NCBI RefSeq assembly: GCF_032190615.1
Contig: NZ_JAVLAT010000002.1
Location: forward strand, 313,501 to 377,500
Length of the DNA stretch: 64,000 nucleotides
Direction of reading: 5' to 3'
DNA from: Brucella pseudogrignonensis
GTDB taxonomy: Bacteria; Pseudomonadota; Alphaproteobacteria; Rhizobiales; Rhizobiaceae
Under the pieces are notes generated by a model. It was not told where the DNA came from and did no database searches. It saw only the letters and a list, made by a program, of their open reading frames with translations. The position numbers and the translations under genes were made by a program. Within the stretch, counting starts at the first letter, position 1; each line of letters starts with the position of its first letter. This document shows, in pieces, positions 37,451-46,706 of the stretch.

Positions 37451-38896
37451 ATGCAGTTCAAGTCCGATAATAATGATCAATTACTCGCAACCCTGCGCGA
37501 GGTGATTGGCGATCAGTATGTGATGACAGATGCGCACGATACTGAGCCCTATCTTACCGATTGGCGGGGTTACGAAACAGGCAACGCACTTGCTGTTGTT
37601 TTCCCTGCGACGACTGAAGAAGTATCGCAACTATTGCGTATCGCAGCGGATTATAAATGTTGCGTGGTTCCTCAGGGAGGGAATACAGGCCTGGTGCAAG
37701 GCGCAATCCCGGTAGGGCAAAGCCGTGCAATTGTTATCGGCCTTCGCCGGTTGGATCGTATCCGCGAAATTGATAAAGCGTCCAATATTGTTGTACTGGA
37801 AGCTGGTGTTACCCTTTCAGCCGGACACGATGCTGCTGCACGTGTTGACCGCCGTATCCCGCTGCATCTTGGCAGTGAGGGCAGCGCACAAATCGGTGGC
37901 CTCGCAGCTACAAATGCTGGTGGCACAAGCGCTCTGCGCTATGGCCCAATCCGCGAGTTGATTTGCGGTATTGAGGTTGTTTTGCCAGATGGTCGTATTT
38001 TCAGCGACTTAAAAGCGCTGCGCAAAAACAACACGGGCTACGATCTGAAAAACTTATTCATCGGATCCGAAGGCACGCTCGGCGTCATCACCGCTGTCGC
38101 TTTGCGTATGCAGCCTGTTTTGCGCTCATCAGGCCATGCATGGATTGCACTGCCCAGTCTTGAAACAGCCGTCGAGATTCTAATCGGAATACAAGACCGC
38201 TTTGACAGTGCCGTACAAGCTGTCGAGCTTTTGTCCGGCAATCAGGTTGACCTCGTTTTGCAGCATATACCGCGCTCCCGCCACCCACTGGAAAGCCGCC
38301 CTGAATGGTCACTTCTGGTAGAATTGGGAAGCACGGATCCCAAAGCTGATCTGCACAATGCCCTTGAAGAATGGCTTAGCGAGCTATTTGAGGAAGGCAT
38401 TGTCGAGGATGCATTCATCGCGCAAAGCGATGCTCAGGCCGCCGATATCTGGCATTTGCGGCATTCGGTTTCTGAAGCAAATAAGCTCGAAGGTCATAGT
38501 CTTTCGCACGATATCGCCGTTCGTCCAGCACTGGTTCCCGAGCTGATTGAGCGGGCAACCGACGCAGTTCACGAGTTGCACCCAGATGCGCGTATTCATA
38601 TTGTCTCACATATTGGCGATGGCAATGTTCATTTCATTGCCCATTTCAAACATGATCAGTGGACCAATTTTGAAAATCCGAAGCGCGTGACTTCGGAAAT
38701 CATGACAAGGGTGCATAACGTTGTTGATGAGCTCAATGGGACGTTTTCTGCTGAGCATGGTATTGGCCGCAAGCTAACCGCAGAACTCAACCTGCGCACC
38801 GACCCTGTACGTATGGAACTGATGCGTTCAGTTCGGCATTTGCTTGATCCATCAAAAATCCTGAACCCAGATAGCGTGATTGCGAATGAAACTTAG
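37451..38896 (+). CDS. FAD-linked oxidase (GlcD/D-2-hydroxyacid dehydrogenase type)
   Basis: A 481-residue flavoprotein of the VAO family: FAD-binding motifs CCVVPQGGNTGLVQGAIPVG and LHLGSEGSAQIGGLAATNAG, NLFIGSEGTLGVIT, and the C-terminal cap with HIVSHIGDGNVHFIAHF (His metal/substrate site) and SAEHGIGRK. Related enzymes oxidise D-lactate, D-2-hydroxyglutarate or glycolate. Paired with the FMN enzyme, it may take the opposite stereoisomer of the same hydroxyacid (inference). ATG 37451 is chosen from the family N-terminus. Confidence 0.9.
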   Translation: MQFKSDNNDQLLATLREVIGDQYVMTDAHDTEPYLTDWRGYETGNALAVVFPATTEEVSQLLRIAADYKCCVVPQGGNTGLVQGAIPVGQSRAIVIGLRRLDRIREIDKASNIVVLEAGVTLSAGHDAAARVDRRIPLHLGSEGSAQIGGLAATNAGGTSALRYGPIRELICGIEVVLPDGRIFSDLKALRKNNTGYDLKNLFIGSEGTLGVITAVALRMQPVLRSSGHAWIALPSLETAVEILIGIQDRFDSAVQAVELLSGNQVDLVLQHIPRSRHPLESRPEWSLLVELGSTDPKADLHNALEEWLSELFEEGIVEDAFIAQSDAQAADIWHLRHSVSEANKLEGHSLSHDIAVRPALVPELIERATDAVHELHPDARIHIVSHIGDGNVHFIAHFKHDQWTNFENPKRVTSEIMTRVHNVVDELNGTFSAEHGIGRKLTAELNLRTDPVRMELMRSVRHLLDPSKILNPDSVIANET

Positions 38897-38914
38897 AGAC
38901 AAAATAGATGCCAT

Positions 38915-39631
38915 TTATCGACTCAGCCAATCGTTGAGTTCAACCTCTGCCCGTTCCAACGCACTGTAATTCAAGAGCTTTCGAAGCAAGGCGATTGTGA
39001 CTGCACGCGATCGAAGGTTGAAACGCCCCTCCTCTGGCTCACCTTTCTCCTGGTACACGCCCAGTTTTTCGTAAAGCTGCTGCAATCGGTTCTGCACGCT
39101 TCTGAGCGACAGATTACGTCTGCGTGCGATAACGCGATCGGTCAAACCAAGTGCTATATCGATCAGAATTTCATATTCGCTCTCGCTGAACCCGCTGGTA
39201 TGACCAAGGCTCTTCTGCTGTAAACCGCGGACTTCACGGTCGATCACGCACTGCGCCTCAACAAAAATGCTGCGGAGCGCCAAGCGCAATTTGTCGTCAG
39301 ATGCCGATTTCAGCACATAGCCATAAGCGGCGCCTTCCGGCACGATGCGCGAAACACCACGCACATAGGCTTCATCGGCATAATTCGACCAGAACAGGAT
39401 GCGCGTTTCCGGGTTTTCCTTCCAGATGGTTCGCGCAGCTTCAATGCCATTGCGTCCACTCATCTGCAGGTCCATGACAATATGCGCTGCACGATGGATA
39501 CGGGCCAGCTTTTCACCGGCCGAGCCGTTATCCGCTTCCAGCACATCAACGCACTCAGGCAAAGCGGCGCGGATCGCCTCGCCGAGATAGGTGCGATGCA
39601 ATGGATCATCCTCTACGATCAGAACCTGCAT
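38915..39631 (-). CDS. NarL/LuxR-type response regulator
   Basis: A 238-residue response regulator. Receiver domain with VLIVEDDPLHRTYL and phospho-acceptor Asp in HIVMDLQMSGRNGIEAAR; C-terminal LuxR-type helix-turn-helix (SEYEILIDIALGLTDRVIAR, LSLRSVQNRLQQLYEKLG). GGAGGG spans the kinase stop codon 4 bases before ATG 39631, which decides the start and shows coupling to the kinase gene. It probably controls the divergent sugar transporter. Confidence 0.92.
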   Translation of the reverse strand: MQVLIVEDDPLHRTYLGEAIRAALPECVDVLEADNGSAGEKLARIHRAAHIVMDLQMSGRNGIEAARTIWKENPETRILFWSNYADEAYVRGVSRIVPEGAAYGYVLKSASDDKLRLALRSIFVEAQCVIDREVRGLQQKSLGHTSGFSESEYEILIDIALGLTDRVIARRRNLSLRSVQNRLQQLYEKLGVYQEKGEPEEGRFNLRSRAVTIALLRKLLNYSALERAEVELNDWLSR

Positions 39632-39632
39632 C

Positions 39633-40970
39633 TTACCCTCCAATTGGTTCATTCATTTCCGGCGGCAGATGGATCGTCACGCAAGTGCCGCTGCCGTCCG
39701 TATTTTTTCTGATGGCGAAGATTGCAGAAATGAGCCGTGCTCTTGTGCGCATATTATCGATACCATGGCCGATACGCGGAGCCTGACGGTCCATACCAAT
39801 GCCGTCATCCATAACTTCAACGAGAAGCCGACCACCCTTATCGCGCAGACGAACGCGGATTTCTCCAGCGAGAGCATGACGAATCGCATTGTTGATTGCT
39901 TCCTGCACAATGCGGAAAAGCGAAGTCGCGACCGTCTCTTCGAGCCTGTCGGTCATGCCGTCGCTCTGGTCTTCCAGAATCCATTCAATTGCAGCGCCGC
40001 TTTCGCGGATCGAACGGTCGAGATGGTTCTCCGTTGCCTGCGCAAAACCGAAGAGCTGAAGCACGGAAGGTTTTGCTTCTTCGATGATCTGCCGCAAATC
40101 CTGCATGCAATGCTGCAAGCCGCGAAACAAGGGTTCGAGCTGTTCGCCCGAAAGGTCGGGCGCGCGTGTCAAACGCTCGACGTGACGGGCAAGACGGGTG
40201 AGATCAGCGAGTGTCTGATCATGCAGATCCATGCCAATGCGATGGCGTTCCGTTTCCAGAGCCTCTGTGAGTTTGAGTGCGCCAAACCGCAAGCCCTCCT
40301 CACGCGCCCGCGCTTCCGCCTCGACAATCGCCGAGCGCTTCGCCTGTTCAGCGGCACGGATTGCGAAGAAATAAGGTGCCAGAAGATCGGCAATCGACTG
40401 CGCATTTTCTACATCGCGTGTTGAATAACTGCCCGTTTGCAAGCTCGAGCAGCTGAGCGCGCCAATAATATCTCCCTGTGCCTTGAGTGGCACATGCAAT
40501 CGGGCTTTAAGATCATGTTCAATGATCGGTGTCGAAAACGCCCCTTCAAAATGAAAACGCGGATCTGTGCGGGCATCATCCGTCAGCAAATATTCAACTT
40601 CGCCCGACAATACCGTGCGGATCGGACTTCCCGAAAGAAGTGCGGGTGGATTGCGGCTCCAGGCAGTGGCAATGCCGCTCTCATAAGCAATGTGAAACTT
40701 GCCATCCACCATCTTGATGCAGACATCGAGATGGTCATAGGGCAGGATATGATTGATCTCTGCAGCGACGGACTGAATAATAGAATCAAAATCGAGCTGC
40801 CCTGCCAGCAATCTGGAAATAGTCAGATAGCGGTCAAGCAGGCGTGAGGGGGCCAGTTCCAGCAAGCGACTCTCCTCCCAAAGACAGGTTGCTTTACTCT
40901 TATAATACGCCGCTTCTCTATCAGCGCGTCTTGCGGTTTCCCGCAATTTTGCTGCGCAAACCCGCAGCAT
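39633..40970 (-). CDS. GAF-domain NarX-type sensor histidine kinase
   Basis: A 445-residue soluble sensor kinase without transmembrane segments. A GAF domain covers about residues 45-205; the HisKA_3 box ETERHRIGMDLHDQTLADL carries the phospho-His; the ATPase domain has N-box FRIVQEAINNAIRHA and G-box VMDDGIGMD plus IGHGIDNMRTRA. It senses an intracellular signal (ligand unknown) and phosphorylates the regulator encoded next. Confidence 0.92.
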   Translation of the reverse strand: MLRVCAAKLRETARRADREAAYYKSKATCLWEESRLLELAPSRLLDRYLTISRLLAGQLDFDSIIQSVAAEINHILPYDHLDVCIKMVDGKFHIAYESGIATAWSRNPPALLSGSPIRTVLSGEVEYLLTDDARTDPRFHFEGAFSTPIIEHDLKARLHVPLKAQGDIIGALSCSSLQTGSYSTRDVENAQSIADLLAPYFFAIRAAEQAKRSAIVEAEARAREEGLRFGALKLTEALETERHRIGMDLHDQTLADLTRLARHVERLTRAPDLSGEQLEPLFRGLQHCMQDLRQIIEEAKPSVLQLFGFAQATENHLDRSIRESGAAIEWILEDQSDGMTDRLEETVATSLFRIVQEAINNAIRHALAGEIRVRLRDKGGRLLVEVMDDGIGMDRQAPRIGHGIDNMRTRARLISAIFAIRKNTDGSGTCVTIHLPPEMNEPIGG

Positions 40971-41179
40971 GGTTGCTTTGATCAGCCTTCACAGTGCAAC
41001 GCATTTGTTTCATCCTCGCTTCATCAGAAAATTGCCCGCAAGACAACAGGAAATGTCATGGGCGAGCTGATGCTGTTGAGGAGCGGCGGTGCGGGAGGTT
41101 TCGCGCCACATTCAAATTCGAACGATCCGAAGCGCTGACAGGCGCTGCGGGGCGGATATTTGCAACTGGGAGGAATGAA

Positions 41180-42196
41180 ATGAAGCTTGGGAAAATTCTT
41201 TTGGCATCTGCAGCACTCGCCACATTGATGGCAAGCGGTAGTGCATTTGCTGACACATCATCAAAGAAGATCGCATTCTCCAACAATTACGCCGGTAACT
41301 CATGGCGTCAGGCGATGCTACAGAGCTGGGACAAGCTTACAAAGGAAGCCGTTAGCGCAGGCACAGTTTCTGCAGCCGATGCTTTCACCACAGCTGAAAA
41401 CCAGGCCACCGAACAGGCAGCGCAAATCCAGAATATGATTTTGCAAGGCTATGACGCAATTGTCATCAATGCTGCTTCACCAACTGCATTGAATGGCGCC
41501 GTCAAAGAAGCCTGCGATGCGGGCATCACCGTCGTTTCCTTCGACGGTATCGTCACCGAGCCTTGTGCATGGCGCATTGCGGTTGACTTCAAGGGAATAG
41601 GCGAAGGCCAAGTCGATTATCTGGCCAAGCGTCTTCCTGAAGGTGGCAACCTGCTTGAAATTCGCGGGCTTGCCGGTGTTTCTGTCGATGATGAAATCCA
41701 TGCTGGCATTCTGGAAGGCGTGAAGAAACACCCGAATTTCAAAATCGTCGGCTCTGTGCATGGTGACTGGGCGGCAGATGTTGCGCAGCGCGCTGTGGCC
41801 GGTGTCCTGCCTAGCCTGCCGAAGATCGACGCCGTGGTAACACAAGGCGGCGACGGTTACGGCGCAGCACAGGCTTTTGCCGCAGCAAAGCGCGAAACAC
41901 CAATCATCATCATGGGCAACCGTGAAGACGAACTGCAGTGGTGGAAGCAGCAGAAAGATGCGAACGGCTATGAAACCATGTCGGTTTCTATTGCGCCGGG
42001 CGTTTCAACACTCGCTTTCTGGGTCGCACAGCAGATTCTTGATGGCAAAGACGTCAAGAAGGACCTCGTCGTTCCATTCCTAAGCGTTAATCAGGACACG
42101 CTCGATAAAGAACTGGCAAACACCCAGAAGGGTGGCGTTGCGAATGTCGAGTATTCGCTTGAAGACGCGCAGAAGGTTATTGCGGACGCAAAGTAA
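41180..42196 (+). CDS. Sugar-type ABC periplasmic binding protein
   Basis: A 338-residue Peripla_BP_4/RbsB-like binding protein with signal peptide (LLASAALATLMASGSAFAD). Seen: KIAFSNNYAGNSWRQAML, QNMILQGYDAIVINAASPTA and TQGGDGYGAAQAFAAAKR. GGGAGGAA precedes ATG 41180. First gene of a sugar or polyol importer operon; the substrate is not predictable. Confidence 0.92.
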   Translation: MKLGKILLASAALATLMASGSAFADTSSKKIAFSNNYAGNSWRQAMLQSWDKLTKEAVSAGTVSAADAFTTAENQATEQAAQIQNMILQGYDAIVINAASPTALNGAVKEACDAGITVVSFDGIVTEPCAWRIAVDFKGIGEGQVDYLAKRLPEGGNLLEIRGLAGVSVDDEIHAGILEGVKKHPNFKIVGSVHGDWAADVAQRAVAGVLPSLPKIDAVVTQGGDGYGAAQAFAAAKRETPIIIMGNREDELQWWKQQKDANGYETMSVSIAPGVSTLAFWVAQQILDGKDVKKDLVVPFLSVNQDTLDKELANTQKGGVANVEYSLEDAQKVIADAK

Positions 42197-42267
42197 ACCT
42201 TTTCTCCCAGGGGGTGGACATTTCATGTGTCCGCCCCTCCCTTATATCTCCAAACCAGTTCGAGTGC

Positions 42268-43728
42268 ATGGCAAATTCAATCGACAAAGGCGAAGTCGTC
42301 GCCGCACGCAATATTCGCGTGCAGTTCGGTGCGGTGAAGGCACTGGATGGCGCGGAACTTGTGATCCATGAAGGCGAATGTGTCGGACTTGTCGGCCATA
42401 ATGGCGCGGGCAAATCCACCATCGTCAATGTCATCAATGGTGGCCTTACCCCGCATGAGGGCAGCCTTTCCTATCACGGTGAGGCAGGCCATGGCGTGGC
42501 GACTGCCCGCAAGCACGGCATCCGCTGCGTCTTTCAGGAGCTGTCGCTCTTCCCTAATCTGACAATTGCCGAAAATGTCCGCATCATGCAGCGCGACCTT
42601 ACGGGCGCGAACTGGCGCGGCAAGGCCGTAGACCTCATTGCAAAAAAGCTCAGTGAGATTTTCCCCGGCCACAAGATTGATTGCGCGGCAACCGTTGATG
42701 AGTTGTCCATTGCTGAACGGCAGATGGTTGAAATCGCCATTAACTTCACCGCCCCCGGCACGCCACCAAAGCTGGTCATTCTCGATGAACCAACCTCATC
42801 GCTCGATGCGGGCATTGCTGCACAGCTGATGACCTATGTTCGTCGCTTTGTCGGCACAGGTGGTTCGGTGATCCTCATTTCGCATATGCTTGGTGAAATC
42901 CTTTCAACATCCGACCGCATCGTCGTGATGAAAGACGGCAAAGTCGTCGCTAATCGTGCAGCAAGCGATTTCACCAATCGCAGCCTTGTCGAAGCCATGG
43001 GCAGTGTCGAACGTGAAAAAGCGGCACGCCGCACGGCACAAGCCAGCACGACAGGCACTGCCGTTCTCTCTGCAAAAAAGCGCGCCCATGACAGCAAGCC
43101 GTTTCAGGCTTTCAAGGGCGAAGTTATCGGCCTCGCTGGACTTGCCGGTCATGGTCAAACCAAGATGCTGCTCGATCTTTATTATGCGCGTCGGCCAAAC
43201 TGGTTGCCTGCGCGCAATTGCGAGATCGCATTTGTGGCGGGTGATCGCAGCTTGAACGGCACGTTTCCGCTCTGGAGCATCCTGCACAATCTCACCATTG
43301 GTTCGCTTGATCGTCTCTCATCGCTAAAGCTCGTCGATCAGTCACGCGAAGATCAGCTTGGCGGACAGTGGAAAGACAAGATCCATATCCGTACACCCGA
43401 TATGGGCAATCGCATTCTGTCGCTTTCCGGTGGCAATCAGCAGAAAGTGCTTTTTGCGCGTGCGCTTGCGACCAGCGCCAATGCCATTCTGATGGACGAC
43501 CCCATGCGCGGTGTGGACGTCGGCACCAAGCAGGAAGTCTATGAAATCCTTCGCCAGGAAGCTGAAAATGGCCGTACCTTTGTCTGGTATTCCACCGAAA
43601 TGGACGAGATCGAATTGTGTGATCGCGTCTATGTCTTCCGCGACGGTGCAATCGTGACAGAACTTATCGGCGACGAAATCACGGAAAAGAACGTGCTTGC
43701 TGCATCCTTTGAGGGAGGACACGAATAA
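42268..43728 (+). CDS. Sugar ABC transporter ATPase (two-domain, RbsA type)
   Basis: A 486-residue protein with two ATPase domains. The first has intact Walker A LVGHNGAGKSTIVNVINGG and signature LSIAERQMVEIAI; the second has the degenerate Walker A LAGLAGHGQTKMLL usual in this family but a full signature LSGGNQQKVLFARALA. The middle of the second domain is compact. It starts at ATG 42268 without a strong ribosome-binding site and overlaps the next gene by one base. Confidence 0.92.
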   Translation: MANSIDKGEVVAARNIRVQFGAVKALDGAELVIHEGECVGLVGHNGAGKSTIVNVINGGLTPHEGSLSYHGEAGHGVATARKHGIRCVFQELSLFPNLTIAENVRIMQRDLTGANWRGKAVDLIAKKLSEIFPGHKIDCAATVDELSIAERQMVEIAINFTAPGTPPKLVILDEPTSSLDAGIAAQLMTYVRRFVGTGGSVILISHMLGEILSTSDRIVVMKDGKVVANRAASDFTNRSLVEAMGSVEREKAARRTAQASTTGTAVLSAKKRAHDSKPFQAFKGEVIGLAGLAGHGQTKMLLDLYYARRPNWLPARNCEIAFVAGDRSLNGTFPLWSILHNLTIGSLDRLSSLKLVDQSREDQLGGQWKDKIHIRTPDMGNRILSLSGGNQQKVLFARALATSANAILMDDPMRGVDVGTKQEVYEILRQEAENGRTFVWYSTEMDEIELCDRVYVFRDGAIVTELIGDEITEKNVLAASFEGGHE

Positions 43729-44669
43729 TGCGTTTCTCCGCTTCATCTCTCCGCCTTCTGACGCCGGTCTTCTCGCTCGCTTTGCTGCTGGCTGCTGTTT
43801 TCTACATGCAGCCGCGCGCAATGAGCTATACCGGCCTTAACCTGCTGTTCAACCTCGCCGTCCCGATTGCGCTCGCAACAATCGCGCAGATGCTGATCAT
43901 GGCAGTCAATGATCTTGATCTGTCGATGGGCACCTTCGTGAGCTTCGTGGTCTGTGTGGCTGCGACCTATCTCAACACAAATCCCGTCATCGGTGTTCTG
44001 ATCCTTGCAGCGGCGATTGCAGCCTATGCGGCACTCGGCGCCATCATCCATCTGCGCAATCTGCCCTCCATTGTCGTCACACTCGGAATGTCGTTCGTGT
44101 GGGGTGGCCTTGCCGTTTTGCTCCTGCCCTCACCCGGCGGTCAGGCGCCCGACTGGGCACGCTGGATCATGACCACTAAACCGCCATTCATACCGATGGC
44201 AATTGTCGCAAGCATTCTGATTGCCATTGTTACGCATTTCATCGTCATGCGCACGACATTCGGCGTGCTGATGCGTGGTGCAGGCGGCAATGCCCGCTCC
44301 ATCGAGCGCGCGGGCTGGTCGATCACAGCAATCCGCGCCGGAACATATGCGCTTGCGGCCTTTTTTGCAGTGCTTGCAGGCATCGCACTTGTGGGACTGA
44401 CCACCTCGGCAGATGCCAATATTGCGCTGCGCTATACGCTGCTCTCCATTGCCGGTGTCATCCTTGGTGGTGGTGAATTTGTTGGCGGTCGCATTTCTCC
44501 CATTGGCGCAGTCATCGGGGCGCTAACACTCACGCTTGCGGGTTCCTTCCTTTCCTTTATGCGCATCTCGCCCGACTGGCAGATTGGTGCGCAGGGCGGA
44601 ATCCTCATCATTGTTCTGGCGCTTCGCCTCTTCCTCAATCGCCTCGACCGCCGGGAGAAAAAGCAATGA
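43728..44669 (+). CDS. Sugar ABC transporter permease (RbsC type) 1
   Basis: A 313-residue polytopic BPD_transp_2 permease: LIMAVNDLDLSMGTFVSFVV, RNLPSIVVTLGMSFVWGGLA, and VILGGGEFVGGRISPIGAVI near the C-terminus. It overlaps both neighbours (1 and 4 bases). It forms a heterodimeric channel with the next gene product. Confidence 0.92.
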   Translation: MRFSASSLRLLTPVFSLALLLAAVFYMQPRAMSYTGLNLLFNLAVPIALATIAQMLIMAVNDLDLSMGTFVSFVVCVAATYLNTNPVIGVLILAAAIAAYAALGAIIHLRNLPSIVVTLGMSFVWGGLAVLLLPSPGGQAPDWARWIMTTKPPFIPMAIVASILIAIVTHFIVMRTTFGVLMRGAGGNARSIERAGWSITAIRAGTYALAAFFAVLAGIALVGLTTSADANIALRYTLLSIAGVILGGGEFVGGRISPIGAVIGALTLTLAGSFLSFMRISPDWQIGAQGGILIIVLALRLFLNRLDRREKKQ

Positions 44670-45613
44670 ACGCTGTCTCCGTTCTCACAAGCCGTCCGTG
44701 GATATGGTCCTTCATCGCAACCATTGCTGTCTGGGTCATCACCATATTGTTTACGGGTGGCGCGGGTGCCGCAGGGCTTTCTCACGCGGCCTTCACCTTC
44801 GCATCGTTCTCGGTGATTGTCGGCCTCGGGCAGATGTTCGTCATAACGCTTGGTCCCGGCAATATCGACCTCTCGGTTCCGGCCACCATGACCCTTGCCG
44901 CCACATTGGCATTGAAGCTGATGGACTCGCAAGACAGCATGCTGCTGGCAGGGCTTGCCGTTGCTCTTCTGATCGGCCTTGGCATTGGCATCTGCAATTA
45001 TGCGCTGATCAAGGCGCTGCGCATTCCGCCTATCATTGCAACTCTGTCGATGAGCTTTCTGATCCAGTCGACCGCTATCTGGAGCAATCGCGGTCTGCGC
45101 GTAAAACCGCCCGAAATTCTGGCACAGTTCACCACCTCTTCTGTCTTTGGCATCCCCAATGTTGCAATCGTGGCGCTGCTCCTCTCGGTGTTGGGCTGGG
45201 TGCTTCTCAAGAAAAGCATTTATGGTCGTTGGATTTCAGCCATCGGACAAAATCCCTTTGCTGCACGTATGGCAGGTGTTCCGGTTGATGGGACACGCTT
45301 CGTCACCTATCTGCTTTGCGCAGTATTGGCTTCGCTCTGCGGCTTCCTGCTTGCCTGTTTTTCAGGCGGCGCGGCACTCAATATGGGTGCTGAATATCTG
45401 CTGATGTCGATTGCCGTCGTCATCATTGGAGGCACAGCGGTCGCCGGTGGCGATTCCAATATCCCCGGCATCTGGGGAGCCGCTCTCTTCATGTTCCTCA
45501 TAGTCTCCATGCTCAACACCTACGGCTTCGGCGCCGGTGTTCGTCTCGTTCTGACAGGACTAACCATCATTGCGGTGATTTTCCTGGCGAGCCGCCGCAG
45601 ACCTGAGCGTTAA
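44666..45613 (+). CDS. Sugar ABC transporter permease (RbsC type) 2
   Basis: A 315-residue BPD_transp_2 permease: GQMFVITLGPGNIDLSVPAT, RIPPIIATLSMSFLIQSTAI, and VVIIGGTAVAGGDSNIPGIW. Its ATG overlaps the preceding stop by 4 bases. A distinct sequence from permease 1, so the transporter is a heterodimer. Confidence 0.92.
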   Translation: MNAVSVLTSRPWIWSFIATIAVWVITILFTGGAGAAGLSHAAFTFASFSVIVGLGQMFVITLGPGNIDLSVPATMTLAATLALKLMDSQDSMLLAGLAVALLIGLGIGICNYALIKALRIPPIIATLSMSFLIQSTAIWSNRGLRVKPPEILAQFTTSSVFGIPNVAIVALLLSVLGWVLLKKSIYGRWISAIGQNPFAARMAGVPVDGTRFVTYLLCAVLASLCGFLLACFSGGAALNMGAEYLLMSIAVVIIGGTAVAGGDSNIPGIWGAALFMFLIVSMLNTYGFGAGVRLVLTGLTIIAVIFLASRRRPER

Positions 45614-45636
45614 ACAGCATTCCCGGAGTAGTATCT

Positions 45637-46557
45637 TTGTCTCAGCATCCTTCGATTTACGAAATTCACGACGAGCGCTTTCAAAATCTAATCATATCGA
45701 GCGCCGATCTTGATGAACTCTATAGTGATTGTCGCTGGGCCGAAGGGCCGGTCTGGTTCGGTGATCTGAATTGCCTGCTGTGGAGCGACATTCCCAACCA
45801 GCGTATTTTGCGCTGGGTGCCGGAAGGCGGCGTTTCTGTGTTCCGCCAGCCTTCAAATTTTGCCAATGGCAATACGCGCGACCGTGAAGGACGACTGGTC
45901 TCCTGTGAGCATGGCGGGCGTCGTGTCACCCGCACTGAACTTGACGGCAGCATCACCGTGCTTGCCGATAGCTATCAGGGAAAAAAGCTCAACGCACCAA
46001 ATGATGTTATCGTCCGCTCAGACGGTACCATTTGGTTCACCGACCCGACCTACGGCATCATGGCGGATTATGAAGGCTACAAAGCAGACGCCGAACAGCC
46101 AACCCGCAATGTGTATCGTCTTGATCCGAAGAGCGGCGAACTTACAGCCGTCATAACAGACTTTCAGCAGCCCAACGGCCTCGCCTTTTCGCCCGATGAA
46201 ACGAAACTCTTCGTTGCAGACAGCGCCTATAGTCACGACGAAAAAGCACCGCGTCATATCCGGGTTTTCGATGTCGTTGATGACGGCAAGCGCGTCACGG
46301 GTGGTAATATTTTCTGCACGATTGATAACGGCCTACCAGATGGCTTTCGTTTTGACACGGATGGCAATTTGTGGACCAGCGCTGGCGATGGCGTGCATTG
46401 CTTCTCACCCGACGGTGAACTGCTTGGTAAGATCAAGACGCCGCAGACCGTCGCAAATATCACTTTTGGCGGCCCGCGCCGCAACCGGCTTTTCATTGCT
46501 GCAACAAAATCGCTTTATGCGGTCTATCTTACTGTCACAGGGGCTCAGCATCCATAA
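45637..46557 (+). CDS. SMP-30/gluconolactonase-family lactonase
   Basis: A 306-residue six-bladed propeller of the SMP-30/Gnl family. Metal ligands: Glu in CRWAEGPVWFGDLN, Asn in LNAPNDVIVRSDGTIWFTDP, Asn and Asp in QQPNGLAFSPDETKLFVADS. Start is TTG 45637, with GGAG 8-9 bases upstream. It hydrolyses a sugar lactone; placed last in the sugar-import operon, it implies an oxidative route where the imported sugar is oxidised to a lactone (the dehydrogenase is not in this window). Confidence 0.9.
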   Translation: MSQHPSIYEIHDERFQNLIISSADLDELYSDCRWAEGPVWFGDLNCLLWSDIPNQRILRWVPEGGVSVFRQPSNFANGNTRDREGRLVSCEHGGRRVTRTELDGSITVLADSYQGKKLNAPNDVIVRSDGTIWFTDPTYGIMADYEGYKADAEQPTRNVYRLDPKSGELTAVITDFQQPNGLAFSPDETKLFVADSAYSHDEKAPRHIRVFDVVDDGKRVTGGNIFCTIDNGLPDGFRFDTDGNLWTSAGDGVHCFSPDGELLGKIKTPQTVANITFGGPRRNRLFIAATKSLYAVYLTVTGAQHP

Positions 46558-46706
46558 AGGCTCGATCGTTAAACAGTGCGAAAAATAATTTCTTTCCAAT
46601 TTAAGTGAGACAAAATATCTGATCATGACATCTGTGATGGACCTGGGTCATTCGTGCTGAAGGTTGTGATCGTACCACGCTCACTCAATATGAAAAGGAA
46701 TTGACG

